Positions 36,597 to 49,735 of a stretch of 64,000 nucleotides of DNA are shown in pieces. The DNA is from Archivesica marissinica (lineage: Eukaryota; Mollusca; Bivalvia; Venerida; Vesicomyidae): positions 5,459,353 through 5,523,352 of the forward strand of contig CM026393.1 of the NCBI GenBank assembly GCA_014843695.1. Direction: 5' to 3'. A program made the position numbers and the translations under genes. The notes below the pieces were generated by a model. That model was given only the letters and a program-made list of their open reading frames with translations, had not been told where the DNA came from and did no database searches. How positions within the stretch are numbered: the stretch's first letter is position 1; each line of letters opens with the position of its first letter.

Positions 36597-38620
36597 CAGA
36601 TGTACGTAACCTTTGATCTCTTGCACGAAGGTCGCCCTATGTTCAATTAGTCTGTTATTCGGCGTCACGTCCATGATGTTGCCACACGCCCAACGGGTAG
36701 CTGCCACATCATTCTTGTGAATAACGATGGACCTTCCAACAAAACTGTAGGGGCCTTCCATGGGTAGCGTCATGTCTAATAGGTCAGTGGTGTAAGCCTC
36801 TCCGCTCAGCTTGCCAAACTTTCCACTCAGGTCTCCTATTTCGTATTTATCCTGAGTCCCGAATTCTGGACCTTTGGATGGGCCTCCGAATGGGTTGAGG
36901 TGGCCACCGACGTCCACACTTTGGCAAACGTCTGACTGGGGTGTGTCGACGCTTGTGGGATATTCGTGAATGTGATAACCCGCCACTGAGTCCAATCCAG
37001 TAAGAACAATTTTAATATTTGTTATACCTGAAAGGATATTGATGCTATCTTGAACGAAGGAAATTGTTCCAGATGGACTGCTGTGACCTTCGGCTGATGA
37101 CCACTGCGATACCCTGGCCTCTCGGTTGACCCTTAGCATGATATCGGCACAAGATAATATCCCATGGCCTGAATTGGCGTCAGTTATTGCGATGGATTTA
37201 CCAACAACTGATTGAGGTCCTGATAGCGGCAACTGCATGTCGGAAAAGAAATATTTCTGTTTATCACCTGAGACGGTGCGAATGTTTAATTTTCCGTGTT
37301 TGTTGGACAAGTCCCCGAGTTCACATCGAAACTGATTTCCCTGATTACACATGGAGCTGTAATCACCCGTCTTCCGCACATGATACGGATTGTAATAACC
37401 GCCAACCGACTTGCAGCGAGACGTCTGATGCAACATGTCATTATCCATAGGAGACTCATGCAAGTGCCAATTGTGATCTACTGTCGGTGACATAGAGGTG
37501 GCGTAATTTAACTCGGCATAAACCTGAGTAGCAGCCAATGGGTTATTTCTGGGCTGCCTTAAAACAATGTAACCTATTATAGGGTATGTGAATCTTGCGT
37601 AGGCTGTGATCATTGGGATGTCGTCTGCTGCCCAGATGGTTGTACATATCCAGCGCGGGGAATTAGTCAGGTCTTTATGGATGACTAAACTACGTCCTAT
37701 TATAGTGTTCTTGCCAAACAGTTGCATATTTGGGTCCGTCATTTTATTAACATAGTTGTTACTTGCTGATAGAGTGCCAAATTTCCCGCTTAAATCACCA
37801 ACTTCATACTTGTCTGGCGTAGAGGCATTCGGTTGTGGATACGAGCCGTCTATTGGGACTTGGAACGGGTTAAAATGCCCGCCAACATGGCTATTGTCAC
37901 ACATGACCTCGCTTTCTTCTACTTGTTGGGGAACAGGCCACTTATGCACATGGTAGCCACCGGCTAAGGATATAAGGTTCTCAATATTTACACTAATGGC
38001 TACTGGGTCGAGCGGTGATGCCTGGGAGAACATTATACTACCAGATACATTTTCATTACTGAACTTGCCGACAGCCCCCATGCGATGATATTGCACTATG
38101 TTGGCACAGCCGTAGTAATGCGAGTCGGTAAGAAATACAATAGTTTTATCTATGATCGAGTTTTCTCCACTCAAAGGTAAGTTTAAATCGCCATAAAATG
38201 CTTTCGTTTCTCCGTTGGTTGCCATGGTAATGTTTCCGTGTTTGCCACTAAGGTCACCAATTTTGCAACTGGTGTGTGTATTCTCCGTACATCCGGCGCC
38301 TGTTTGGCTGTCGGGATTATAAAGGTGTTCGATAGTACTCCCGCACCGGTTGGCAATATCTGTTTTTGCATCGATATCCATTTGTACCCTGCCACTGTTG
38401 ATTTGCCACTGTAACACCTGTGGGGTTGTATCTCCAACGAAATACAAATCTAGATATACCAAAGTATCAGCACTGGGACTATTGTCCTGTTGGCGAAAGA
38501 TAATCTTGCCACCGAGTTCCGCCGGCATATGAGCGTAGGCTGTAATGTAGTCAGCGTCGGCTTCAATGGTGGCGCATATCAGCACCACATCACCACCGCT
38601 GCTAATGACGAAAGAACGAC
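36597..38620 (-). CDS. CSRP-like gene, large exon: end of SOD domain 1, domains 2-5, start of domain 6
   Basis: The exon is 2024 bp and encodes 674 codons. Its acceptor is cctgttcag and its donor CTG|GTAAGT. Domain 3 keeps all copper ligands: HVH (323, 325), GGHFNP (His348) and VIH (His414), with catalytic-type Arg422 and cysteines 340 and 425. Domain 5 does the same: HIH (649, 651), GGHLNP (His673), VIH (His734), Arg742 and cysteines 665 and 745. Only eight residues separate the last His from the Arg, so the electrostatic loop of Cu/Zn SOD is absent. The zinc ligands are replaced (KYE-V/I-GDLSGKFG, with Tyr where canonical SOD has His), which is the Cu-only design. Domain 2 has QWQ in place of HxH, and no terminal His or Arg. 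Domain 4 keeps HLH but has GGYYNP and lacks the last His and the Arg. One exon holding four domains suggests that they spread as an intron-free block. Confidence 0.95.
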
Positions 38621-38663
38621 CTGAACAGGAAATAAGAAATACATTTAATTATAATTAAAGCAT

Positions 38664-41535
38664 ATGTACACTGTATGGGCGAGTATGTACACTGTTTGGG
38701 CGAGTATGTACACTGTATGAGTGACTATGTACACTGTATAGGCGAGTATGTACACTGTATGGGGAAGTGTGTACACTGTATGGGCGAGTATGTACACTGT
38801 ATGGGCGAGTATGTACACTGTATGGGCGAGTATGTACACTGTATGGGCGAGTGTGTACACTGTATGAGCGAGTATGTACACTGTATGGGCGAGTATGTAC
38901 ACTGTATGGGCGAGTATGTACACTGTATGGGCGAGTGTGTACACTGTATGAGCGAATATGTACACTGTATGGGCGAGTATGTACACTGTATGGGCGAATA
39001 TGTACACTGTATGGGCGAGTATGTACACTGTATGGGCGAATATGTACACTGTATGGGCGAGTGTGTACACTGTATAGGCGAGTATGTATACTGTATGGGC
39101 GAGTATGTACACTGTATGGGCGAGTATGTACACTGTATAGGCGAGTGTGTACACTGTATAGGCGAGTGTGTACACTGTATGGGCGAGTATGTACACTGTA
39201 TGGGCGAGTGTGTACACTGTATGAGCGAATATGTACACTGTATGGGCGAATATGTACACTGTATGGGCGAGTGTGTACACTGTATAGGCGAGTATGTACA
39301 CTGTATGGGCGAGTATGTACACTGTATGGGCGAGTATGTACACTGTATGAGCGAGTATGTACACTGTATGGGCGAGTATGTACACTGTATGGGCGAATAT
39401 GTACACTGTATGGGCGAGTATGTACACTGTATGGGCGAGTATGTACACTGTATGGGCGAGTATGTACACTGTAAGGGTGACTATGTACACTGTATGGGCG
39501 AGTATGTACACTGTATGGGCGAGTGTGTACACTGTATGAGCGAATATGTACACTGTATGGGCGAATATGTACACTGTATGGGCGAGTGTGTACACTGTAT
39601 AGGCGAGTATGTACACTGTATGGGCGAGTATGTACACTGTATGGGCGAGTATGTACACTGTATGAGCGAGTATGTACACTGTATGGGCGAGTATGTACAC
39701 TGTATGGGCGAGTATGTACACTGTATGGGCGAGTATGTACACTGTATGGGCGAGTATGTACACTGTATGGGCGAGTATGTACACTGTATGAACCAGTGTG
39801 TGCAATGTATTGGTCAGTATGTACACTGTATGAACCAGTGCGTGCATGCAATGTATTGGTCAGTATGTACACTGTATGACCCAGTGTGTGCAATGTATGG
39901 GTCAGTATGTACACTGTATGAACCAGTGTGTGCAATGTATTGGTCAGTGTATGCAATGTATGGGCCAGTATGTACACTGTATGAACCAGTGTGTGCAATG
40001 TATTGGTCAGTATGTACACTGTATGAACCAGTGTGTGCAATGTATTGGTCAGTATGTACACTGTATGAACCAGTGTGTGCAATGTATTGGTCAGTATGTA
40101 CACTGTATGACCCAGTGTGTGCAATGTATTGGTCAGTATGTACACTGTATGAACCAGTGTGTGCAATGTATTGGTCAGTATGTACACTGTATGAACCAGT
40201 GTATGCAATGTATTGGTCAGTGTATGCAATATGGGTCAGTATGTACACTGTATGAACCAGTGTGTGCAATGTATTGGTCAGTGTGTGCAATGTGTTGGTC
40301 AGTTTATGCAATGTATGGGCCAGTATGTACACTGTATGAACCAGTGTGTGCAATGTATTGGTCAGTGTATGCAATGTATTGGTCAGTGTATGCAATATGG
40401 GCCAGTATGTACACTGTATGAACCAGTGTGTGCAATGTATTGGTCAGTGTATGCAATGTATTGGTCAGTGTATGCAATATGGGTCAGTATGTACACTGTA
40501 TGAACCAGTGTGTGCAATGTATTGGTCAGTGTATGCAATGTATGGGCCAGTATGTACACTGTATGAACCAGTGTGTGCAATGTATTGGTCAGTATGTACA
40601 CTGTATGAACCAGTGTGTGCAATGTATTGGTCAGTATGTACACTGTATGACCCAGTGTGTGCAATGTATTGCTCAGTATGTACACTGTATGACCCAGTGT
40701 TTGCAATGTATGGGTCAGTATGTACACTGTATGGGCGAGTATGTACACTGTATGACCCAGTGTGTGCAATGTATTGGTCAGTATGTACACTGTATGACAC
40801 AGTGTGTACAATGTATGGGCGAGTATGTACACTGTATGACCCAGTGTGTGTAATGTATTGGTCAGTATGTACACTGTATGACCCAGTGTGTGCAATGTAT
40901 TGGTCAGTGTATGCAATGTATGGGCCAGTATGTACACTGTATGACCCAGTGTGTGCAATGTATGGGTCAGTATGTACACTGTATGAACCAGTGTGTGCAA
41001 TGTATGGGCCAGTATGTACACTGTATGACCCAGTGTGTACAATGTATTGGTCAGTGTGTGCACTGTATGACCCAGTGTGTGTAATGTATCTGTCAGTATG
41101 TACACTGTATGACACAGTGTGTACAATGTAGTGGTCAGTGTGTACACTGTATGACCCAGTGTGTGCAATGTATGGGCCAGTATGTACACTGTATGACCCA
41201 GTGTGTGCAATGTATGGGCCAGTATGTACACTGTATGACACAGTGTGTACAATGTATTGGTCAGTGTGTGTAATGTATGGGCCAGTATGTACACTGTATG
41301 ACCCAGTGTGTGCAATGTATGGGCCAGTATGTACACTGTATGACACAGTGTGTACAATGTATTGGTCAGTATGTACACTGTATGACCCAGTGTGTGTAAT
41401 GTATCTGTCAGTATGTACACTGTATGACCCAGTGTGTACAATGTAGTGGTCAGTATGTACACTGTATGACACAGTGTGTGCAATGTATGGGTCAGTGTGT
41501 ACACTGTATGGGCGAGTGTGTAGACTGTGTGGGCG
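38664..41535. repeat. 21-bp array changing to 42-bp higher-order array (about 135 units)
   Basis: The unit TGTACACTGTATGGGCGAGT+A dominates 38664-39785. From there two diverged units alternate as a 42-mer (TGTACACTGTATGAACCAGT, GTGCAATGTATTGGTCAGT). Period 21 keeps frames open for over 520 codons on both strands, so these are not genes. The array starts about 45 bp upstream of the acceptor of the large CSRP exon. Confidence 0.97.
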
Positions 41536-41814
41536 CGTGTGTACATTTGTTTGGGCGTGTGTAGCTATGCATGTATATTTACGTCACCAGCACATGAATG
41601 TATGTATGTGGGCGGTTAAGCAATAACATTAATTTGTTACTCGATACTCGCATACATATGTGATTTTAAAATAGTTTATACAGTTTTCCTTCCCTTGCGG
41701 CATGAGTCATCTGATAAGGAATTCCGATATACCGTGAGATTACAAGTTGGGTAACATAGTATGCCGTGAACAGCAGGTCTTATTGGTGGTCGTAATGCAA
41801 TAGAGAAGTCGACA

Positions 41815-42013
41815 AACATTGCATATTTTCGGATGGACATCTACAACATATTTTAATGCACCATAAAAAGAAAATTATGCACATTGCATATTTTCGGACG
41901 GACATCTACAACATATATTAATGCATCGTAAAAAGAAATGTATGCACATTGCATATTTTCGGACGGAAATCTACAACATAATATTAATACATCATAAAAA
42001 AAGAAATGTATGC
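41815..42013. repeat. About 64-bp repeat, three copies
   Basis: Copies start with CATTGCATATTTTCGGACGG at about 41819, 41884 and 41948. Confidence 0.9.
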
Positions 42014-42084
42014 TTAAAGTGATACTAATATGCTAAATAGAACAGTAGTTTCCATTACCGATGTGCTTAACGGAATGACATTAC

Positions 42085-42292
42085 CTACCAGCTACCTAGA
42101 GCGTGTAAGAAATAACCTACCAGCTACCTAGAGCGTGTAAGAAATAACTTCCTACCAGCTACCTAGAGCGTGTAAGAAATAACTTCCTACCAGCTACCTA
42201 GAGCGTGTAAGAAATAACTTCCTACCAGCTACCTAGAGCGTGTAAGAAATAACTTCCTACCAGCTACCTAGAGCGTGTAAGAAATAACTTCA
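42085..42292. repeat. 35-bp tandem repeat, about six copies
   Basis: The unit is CCTACCAGCTACCTAGAGCG plus TGTAAGAAATAACTT, nearly perfect, with the first copy shortened. Confidence 0.95.
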
Positions 42293-42424
42293 AATGTAAT
42301 CGTGACTAAGTCTTTTTAAAGGTTATAATTATGTTCACTTAAATTTCATGACAAAAACTGCTTCACATACACAATCATTGCATTTATTCGCGTTTATATC
42401 TGTCAACAGTAAATCCATCATAAC

Positions 42425-45400
42425 ATGAACACAATTACAGAAAGGTCACCGTGTACAGAGAGGTCCATATGATAACATGAACATACCTACAGAGAGGTCA
42501 CTGTGATAACATGAACATAACTATAGAGAGGTCACTGTGATAACATGAACATAACAACAGAGGTTACTGTGATAACATGAACATACATACAGAGAGGTCA
42601 CTGTGATAACATGAACATAACTACAGAGAGGTCACTGTGATAACATGAACATAACTACAGAGGTTACTGTGATAACATGAACATACCTACAGAGGTCACT
42701 GTGATAACATGAACATACCTACAGAGGTCACTATGACAACATGAACATAACTACAGAGAGGTCACTGTGATAACATGAACATAACTACAGAGAGCTCACT
42801 GTGATAACATGAACATAACTACAGAGGTCACTGTGATAACATGAACATACCTACAGAGAGGTAACTGTGATAACATGAACATAACTACAGAGAGGTCACT
42901 GTGATAACATGAACATAACTACAGAGAGGTCACTGTGATAACATGAACATAACTACAGAGAGGTCACTGTGATAACATGAACATAACTACAGAGGTCACT
43001 GTGATAACATGAACATAGCTACAGAGGTCACTGTGATAACATGAACATAACTACAGAGGTCACTGTGATAATATGAACATAACTACAGAGGTCACTGTGA
43101 TAACATGAACATAACTACAGAGGTCACTGTGATAACATGAACATAACTACAGAGAGGTCACTGTGATAACATGAACATAACTACAGAGGTCAATATGATA
43201 ACATGAACATAACTACAGAGAGGTCACTGTGATAACATGAACATAACTACAAAGAGGTCACTATGATAACATGAACATACCTACAGAGAGGTCACTGTGA
43301 TAACATGAACATAACTACAGAGGTCACTGTGATAACATGAACATAACTACAGAGGTCACTGTGATAATATGAACATAACTACAGAGGTCACTGTGATAAC
43401 ATGAACATAACTACAGAGGTCACTGTGATAATATGAACATAACTACAAAGGTCACTGTGATAACATGAACATAACTACAGAGGTCACTGTGATAACATGA
43501 ACATAACTACAGAGAGGTCACTGTGATAACATGAACATAACTACAGAGGTCAATATGATAACATGAACATAACTACAGAGAAGTCACTGTGATAACATGA
43601 ACATAACTACAAAGAGGTCACTATGATAACATGAACATACCTACAGAGAGGTCACTGTGATAACATGAACATAACTACAGAGAGGTCACTGTGATAACAT
43701 GAACATAACTACAGAGAGGTTACTGTGATAACATGAACATACCTACAGAGGTCACAGTGATAACATGAACATAACTACAGAGGTCAATATGATAACATGA
43801 ACATAACTACAGAGGTCACTGTGATAACATGAACATAACTACAGAGAGGTCACTGTGATAACATGAACATAACTACAGAGGTCACTGTGATAACATGAAC
43901 ATAACTACAGAGGTCACTGTGATAACATGAACATACCTATAGAGGTCACTGTGATAACATGAACATAACGACAGAGAGGTCACTGTGATAACATGAACAT
44001 AACTACAGAGGTCACTGTGATAACATGAACATAACTACAGAGGTCACTGTGATAACCTTAACATAACTACCGAGATGTCACTGTAATAACATGAACATAA
44101 CTACAGAGGTCACTGTGATAACATGAACATAACTACAGAGGTCATTGTGATAACATGAACATAACTACAGAGGTCACTATGATAACATGAACATAACTAC
44201 AGAGAGATAACTGTGATAACATGAACATAACTACAGAGGTCACTGTGATAACATGAACATAACTACAGAGGTCACTGTGATAACATGAACATACCTATAG
44301 AGGTCACTGTGATAACATGAACATAACTACAGAGAGGTCACTGTGATAACATGAACATAATTACAGAGGTCACTGTGATAACATGAACATAACTACCGAG
44401 GACACTGTGATAACATTAACATAACTACAGAGAGGTCACTGTGATAACATGAACATAACTACAGAGGTCACTGTGATAACATGAACATAATTACAGAGGT
44501 CATTGTGATAACATGAACATAACTACAGAGGTCACTATGATAACATGAACATAACTACAGAGGTCACTGTGATAACATGAACATAATTACAGAGGTCATT
44601 GTGATAACATGAACATAACTACAGAGAGATTACTGTGATAACATGAACATAATTACAGAGGTCACTGTGATAACATGAACATACCTATAGAGGTCACTGT
44701 GATAACATGAATATAACTACAGAGAGGTCACTGTGATAACATGAACATACCTATAGAGGTCACTGTGATAACATGAATATAACTACAGAGAGGTCACTGT
44801 GATAACATGAACATAATTACAGAGGTCACTGTGATAACATGAACATACCTATAGAGGTCACTGTGATAACATGAATATAACTACAGAGAGGTCACTGTGA
44901 TAACATGAACATAATTACAGAGGTCACTGTGATAACATGAACATAACTACCGAGGACACTGTGATAACATTAACATACCTACAGAGAGGTCACTGTGATA
45001 ACATGAACATAACTACAGAGGTCACTGTGATAACATGAACATAACTACAGAGGTCACTATGATAACATGAACATAACTACAGAGAGATCACTGTGATAAC
45101 ATGAACATAACTACATAACTATGATAACATGAATATAACTACAGAGAGGTAACTATGATAACATGAACATAACTACAGAGGTAACTATGATAACATGAAC
45201 ATAACTACAGAGGTAACTATGATAACATGAACATAACTACAGAGGTAACTATGATAACATGAACATAACTACAGAGGTAACTATGATAACATGAACATAA
45301 CTACAGAGAGGTAACTATGATAACATGAACATAACTACAGAGAGGTAACTATGATAACATGAACATAACTACAGAGAGGTAACTATGATAACATGAACAT

Positions 45401-46580
45401 AACTACAGAGAGGTAACTATGATAACATGAACATAACTACAGAGAGGTAACTATGATAACATGAACATAACTACATAACTATGATAACATGAATATAACT
45501 ACAGAGAGGTAACTATGATAACATGAACATAACTACAGAGAGGTAACTATGATAACATGAACATAACTACAGAGGTAACTATGATAACATGAATATAACT
45601 ACAGAGAGGTAACTATGATAACATGAATATAACTACAGAGAGGTAACTATGATAACATGAACATAACTACAGAGGTAACTATGATAACATGAACATAACT
45701 ACAGAGGTAACTATGATAACATGAACATAACTACAGAGAGGTAACTATGATAACATGAACATAACTACAGAGAGGTAACTATGATAACATGAATATAACT
45801 ACAGAGAGGTAACTATGATAACATGAACATAACTACAGAGAGGTAACTATGATAACATGAATATAACTACAGAGAGGTAACTATGATAACATGAACATAA
45901 CTACAGAGAGGTAACTATGATAACATGAATATAACTACAGAGAGGTAACTATGATAACATGAACATAACTACAGAGAGGTAACTATGATAACATGAATAT
46001 AACTACAGAGAGGTAACTATGATAACATGAACATAACTACAGAGAGGTAACTATGATAACATGAATATAACTACAGAGAGGTAACTATGATAACATGAAC
46101 ATAACTACAGAGAGGTAACTATGATAACATGAATATAACTACAGAGAGGTAACTATGATAACATGAACATAACTACAGAGAGGTAACTATGATAACATGA
46201 ATATAACTACAGAGAGGTAACTATGATAACATGAATATAACTACAGAGAGGTAACTATGATAACATGAACATAACTACAGAGAGGTCACTGTGATAACAT
46301 GAATATAACTACAGAGAGGTAACTATGATAACATGAACATAACTACAGAGAGGTAACTATGATAACATGAACATAACTACAGAGAGGTAACTATGATAAC
46401 ATGAATATAACTACACAGAGGTAACTATGATAACATGAATATAACTACAGAGAGGTAACTATGATAACATGAATATAACTACACAGAGGTAACTATGATA
46501 ACATGAATATAACTACAGATAGGTAACTATGATAACATGAATATAACTACAGAGAGGTAACTATGATAACATGAATACTT
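42425..46580. repeat. 32/34-bp tandem array (about 125 copies, two subfamilies)
   Basis: The unit is ATAACATGAACATAACTACA plus GAG(AG)GTCACTGTG, 32 or 34 bp according to one or two AG pairs. Around 45110 the consensus switches from GTCACTGTG to GTAACTATG. After 45740, C and T forms (GAACATAA/GAATATAA) alternate, giving a 68-bp period. Confidence 0.96.
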
Positions 46581-46630
46581 ATATAATAACAGACGTTTAC
46601 CAATATAACCACACATATCAATCATAATGG

Positions 46631-47330
46631 TTTACAATACAATACAATACAATACAATAAGTTTATTGCATAAAACAGACACATGTTTATAGCAATTAAA
46701 CAGTAGAAACAGGCAGTGACATGGAATTTTACAAAAGAGCATAAGTATAGGTTATTAGTATTCAAATACATGTATATGATATAAAAAGGTGTTAGGTTCG
46801 TTGTGTATTTCCAAAATATATAAATTTGGAAAGATCGATAGTGATTTTTTGGGATTTGCATGACAAGAGATTAATAAATGTCTGTATAGTCGGCCAGGTA
46901 TGGTAATATCTTTTAATAAATTTCGATCTTAAAGTTGCATAATGTGGGCAGATTAGTATGAAATGATATTCATTTTCCAAAATTCTCGAATTACAATAAA
47001 TACATAATCTTTCGTTTCATGGCAGGTGTAGGTAACGACCACGCTCAATAGCTAAATCATGCGATGATGTTTTAAATCGTGTAAGGGGCCGCATGTATCG
47101 ATAATATTTTTTAACTGATAAGCCCAGTTCATTTTGTTGTGATAATTTTTGTTTTCAACATCAGTTTTCAACAGTTGGTAAGTTTTATAAAGTAAGGAAT
47201 CTTCTGGTAAAGTCAATAATTTTAACCGATTAAGAGGACCTTACCTTGAACATGATATGTTTCTATATCAGTTTCAATTTGTTCAAATACATCAAAATCA
47301 TTGTTAAGGTTTCTGAGTACATTTGATTGT
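46631..47330 (-). mobile_element. Non-LTR retrotransposon (LINE), 3' end of ORF2 and tail
   Basis: Minus-strand coding text contains GRYLHLP, then NERLCIYCNSRILENEYHF and ICPHYATLRSKF. That is the C-x2-C...H...C zinc-knuckle-like end of LINE reverse-transcriptase proteins; it closes with a stop at about 46793. Further 5' a weaker stretch (NWAYQLKNIIDTCG) also fits this protein end, but at least one in-frame stop shows the copy is dead. The 3' end is a TATTG pentamer run (46634-46660). It lies in the second visible CSRP intron, on the same strand as the gene. Confidence 0.75.
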
Positions 47331-47589
47331 TGTGGTGGTATATAAATACCGCATAAACACCTTATATAACCCTGTTTGACTGACCTTCATTTTCATTTCT
47401 ACACTGAACCCCTAAACATATATATACTCCCCCCCCCCCCACTCACCCACACACACACCATATATAAAAACCGCATTTGTTTAAATATATATAGTACAGA
47501 GGTATAAATATAGAAAAACCACTAGACATAATGACAATGCACATAATATATGTAATGCATAACGTTGATACTGTCATACTATGTACTTA

Positions 47590-48041
47590 TCCATAACATG
47601 AACACGTGATCAAAACAGTTCCATTCAAAATTAAATATTAGATAGCAGACGGTCAGTTTATGTCAGTTTTAGGAATGAACATACATATTATTATGGAAAT
47701 TTGAGCATTAAATGGTGGGTTAATGTTACATGGAACTTGATATGCAGGTAATAATTGTTCATAGTGGTTTCATCAGTTGAGGATTTCTATTTTATCAACA
47801 CAATGAAAAATGTTTATCTTTCTGTGTCAACCTTGGTCCAATCGGTGGCGTTATTCTACCCCATTCTGAAAATGTATGTATACATCGGTATGTCAAGACC
47901 AGCGGTATGTCAAGACCAACGGTATGTCAAGACCAACGGTATGTCAAGACCAACGGTATGTCAAGACCAGCGGTATGTTAAGATCAGCGGTATGTCAAGA
48001 CCAACGGTATGTCAAGACCAGTGGTATGTTAAGAAATAGTT
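47590..48041. repeat. Dispersed repeat (partner at 53095) with an internal 17-bp minisatellite
   Basis: Shares AACACGTGA-CAAAACAG, GGTGGCGTTATT and TCTGAAAA-type text in the same order with 53095-53432. Here the end GGTATGTCAAGACCAAC is amplified to about nine copies (47886-48034); the partner has about two. Confidence 0.8.
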
Positions 48042-48068
48042 GATGAAACTTTATACAGTATTTCATAC

Positions 48069-48151
48069 CTTCTATCGACATAGTCCCGGACAAGTCTATT
48101 CCTTCGGTTGTCAGCGTTCCCGTACCGGAAGTGGCTTTTGCTGTGCCAATA
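48069..48151 (-). CDS. CSRP-like gene, second visible exon: middle of SOD domain 1
   Basis: This small exon is 83 bp: one leading base, 27 codons, one trailing base. Its acceptor reads ttacattgcag and its donor GTATGA. It encodes a segment starting IGTAKATSG and ending SGTMSIE. That is the beta-strand stretch that follows the GDLSG-like turn in the other domains and precedes the (G)RS-V-I strand at the start of the next exon. The phase match on both sides (GT+T gives Val; G+GT gives Gly) is the strongest evidence that it belongs. It is isolated: a 17-bp minisatellite and a dispersed repeat lie just downstream at 47590-48041, and unique sequence lies upstream. Confidence 0.85.
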
Positions 48152-48631
48152 CTGCAATGTAAACATGACTGGTTACTTAACTGGTTCCTATCTTTCTCTT
48201 GAGGACTGGGCCACTGGTAATTATAACAGTTGCACGTGTCCTAGAGGTATTTAGTGCACGAACTAAGCAAACTTGCATTCGAACCCATAGAATCAAATAC
48301 ACGTGTCATAGTATGCACTAAGGATGCAGTGCGTAACACACTCCTATCTAATACGTCACATTAAAGACATCCCAGAATTAAGACCACCCATTAACACCCG
48401 CCACCCATTAACACCCACCACCCATTAACACCCGCCATTCTAACCTCCCATCACGCCGTTTGTGATGCATTTAGCATGTTATGATAGACCCCATGTTACC
48501 AAGGACCAGTATTACTTGCCACTCGGAAGTGGATGGTCGTTGCACGTTTGGCGGTATCATAATATTGTGTATTTATTTTATTATTCAAATCAGTTATCAC
48601 TCATCACAGGGACCGTGCTGATATATGTAAC
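48152..48631. other. Intron sequence with a 19/20-bp triplet repeat
   Basis: CACCCATTAACACCCGC occurs three times (48385-48436). No gene is recognised; a 155-codon plus frame from 48462 overlaps a probable transposable element. Confidence 0.5.
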
Positions 48632-48962
48632 CAGGGGCGTAGCTAGCTATTTTAAAATTTGGCACCAAATGTGCGATGCAGTGCTGGGGGATTGGGGGCA
48701 TGTCATTATGAATATACCTCCTTGTAGACAGTGTTGCCATTGTTGTTATGGGTACGGTAAATACAGTTACGGAATTCACGACTTCGTGTTATACGGAGGC
48801 ATAGGTATCGATGCGACCGTTTGTGAATTGTCAGTTCTCAAATTTGGAAGTATTGAATCTTTATGTTTATGTCTTCGTTGTGTATTGGTATATTTTTGCA
48901 TTTTCATTATTTTTTTAATTTATATGTAGACCCGCGCCCTACAAGGTCTAAATGTAGCTACG
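48632..48962. mobile_element. Possible MITE (imperfect terminal inverted repeats)
   Basis: Left end GGGGCGTAGCTAGCTATTT and right end complementary to ATAGCGTAGCTACATTTA share GCGTAGCTA in inverted orientation, about 320 bp apart. Ends of the type AGGGGCGTAGCTAG are common in DNA elements of aquatic animals. No target duplication is confirmed. Confidence 0.35.
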
Positions 48963-49094
48963 CTATATTTATAATTATATATATACAACACGTATGTTAC
49001 TTTGTACATTAAAAGTTAAATATGCCAAGAATGTTGTAATTATCGATCAAGTTTGTGTTGGTATAATTTGATAGTGACGCTCCCACGTGTCCAA

Positions 49095-49735
49095 TCGTTA
49101 GCTGGGGGTGACGGTGCATTACCTCCTGGGATCGGCGCAGGTAATACATGGCGTTTTGTTAGCTAGGGGTGACGGTGCATTACCTCCTGGGATCGGCGCA
49201 GGTAATACATGGCGTTTTGTTAGCTAGGGGTGACGGTGCATTACCTCCTGGGATCGGCGCAGGTAATGCATGACGTTTTGTTAGACGGTGTGACGGTGCA
49301 TTACCTCCTGGGATCGGTGCAGGTAATACATGACGTTTTGTTAGCTGGGGGTGACGGTGCATTACCTCCTGGGATCGGTGCAGGTAATACATGACGTTTT
49401 GTTAGCTGGGGGTGACGGTGCATTACCTCATGGGATCGGTGCAGGTAATACATGACGTTTTGTTAGCTGGGGGTGACGGTGCATTACCTCCTGGGATCGG
49501 TGCAGGTAATATATGACGTTTTGTTAGCTAGGGGTGACGGTGCATTACCTCCTGGGATCGGCGCAGGTAATGCATGACGTTTTATTAGCTGGGGGTGACG
49601 GTGCATTACCTCCTGGGATCTGTGCAGGTAATACATGACGTTTTGTTAGCTGGGGGTGACGGTGCATTACCTCCTGGGATCGGATCAGGTAATACATGAC
49701 GTTTTGTTAACTGGGGGTGACGGGATCATGTATAT
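49095..49735. repeat. 61-bp tandem array (about 10.5 copies) with an internal hairpin
   Basis: The unit runs GTTAGCTAGGGGTGACGGTG, CATTACCTCCTGGGATCGG, then GCAGGTAATACATGACGTTTT. The arms GCATTACCT and AGGTAATGC in each unit can pair. Confidence 0.95.

Noticed and set aside
38664..41535. Frames over 520 codons (YVHCMGE, HTVYILA, RPYSVHT repeats) that mimic a silk- or shell-matrix-like protein
   Set aside because: Period 21 with no stops in several frames on both strands. The array lies in an intron of the SOD gene close to an acceptor.
48462..48929. 155-codon plus-strand frame rich in Cys/Tyr
   Set aside because: It spans a probable MITE, has no recognisable family, and its start lies in repeat-bearing intron sequence.
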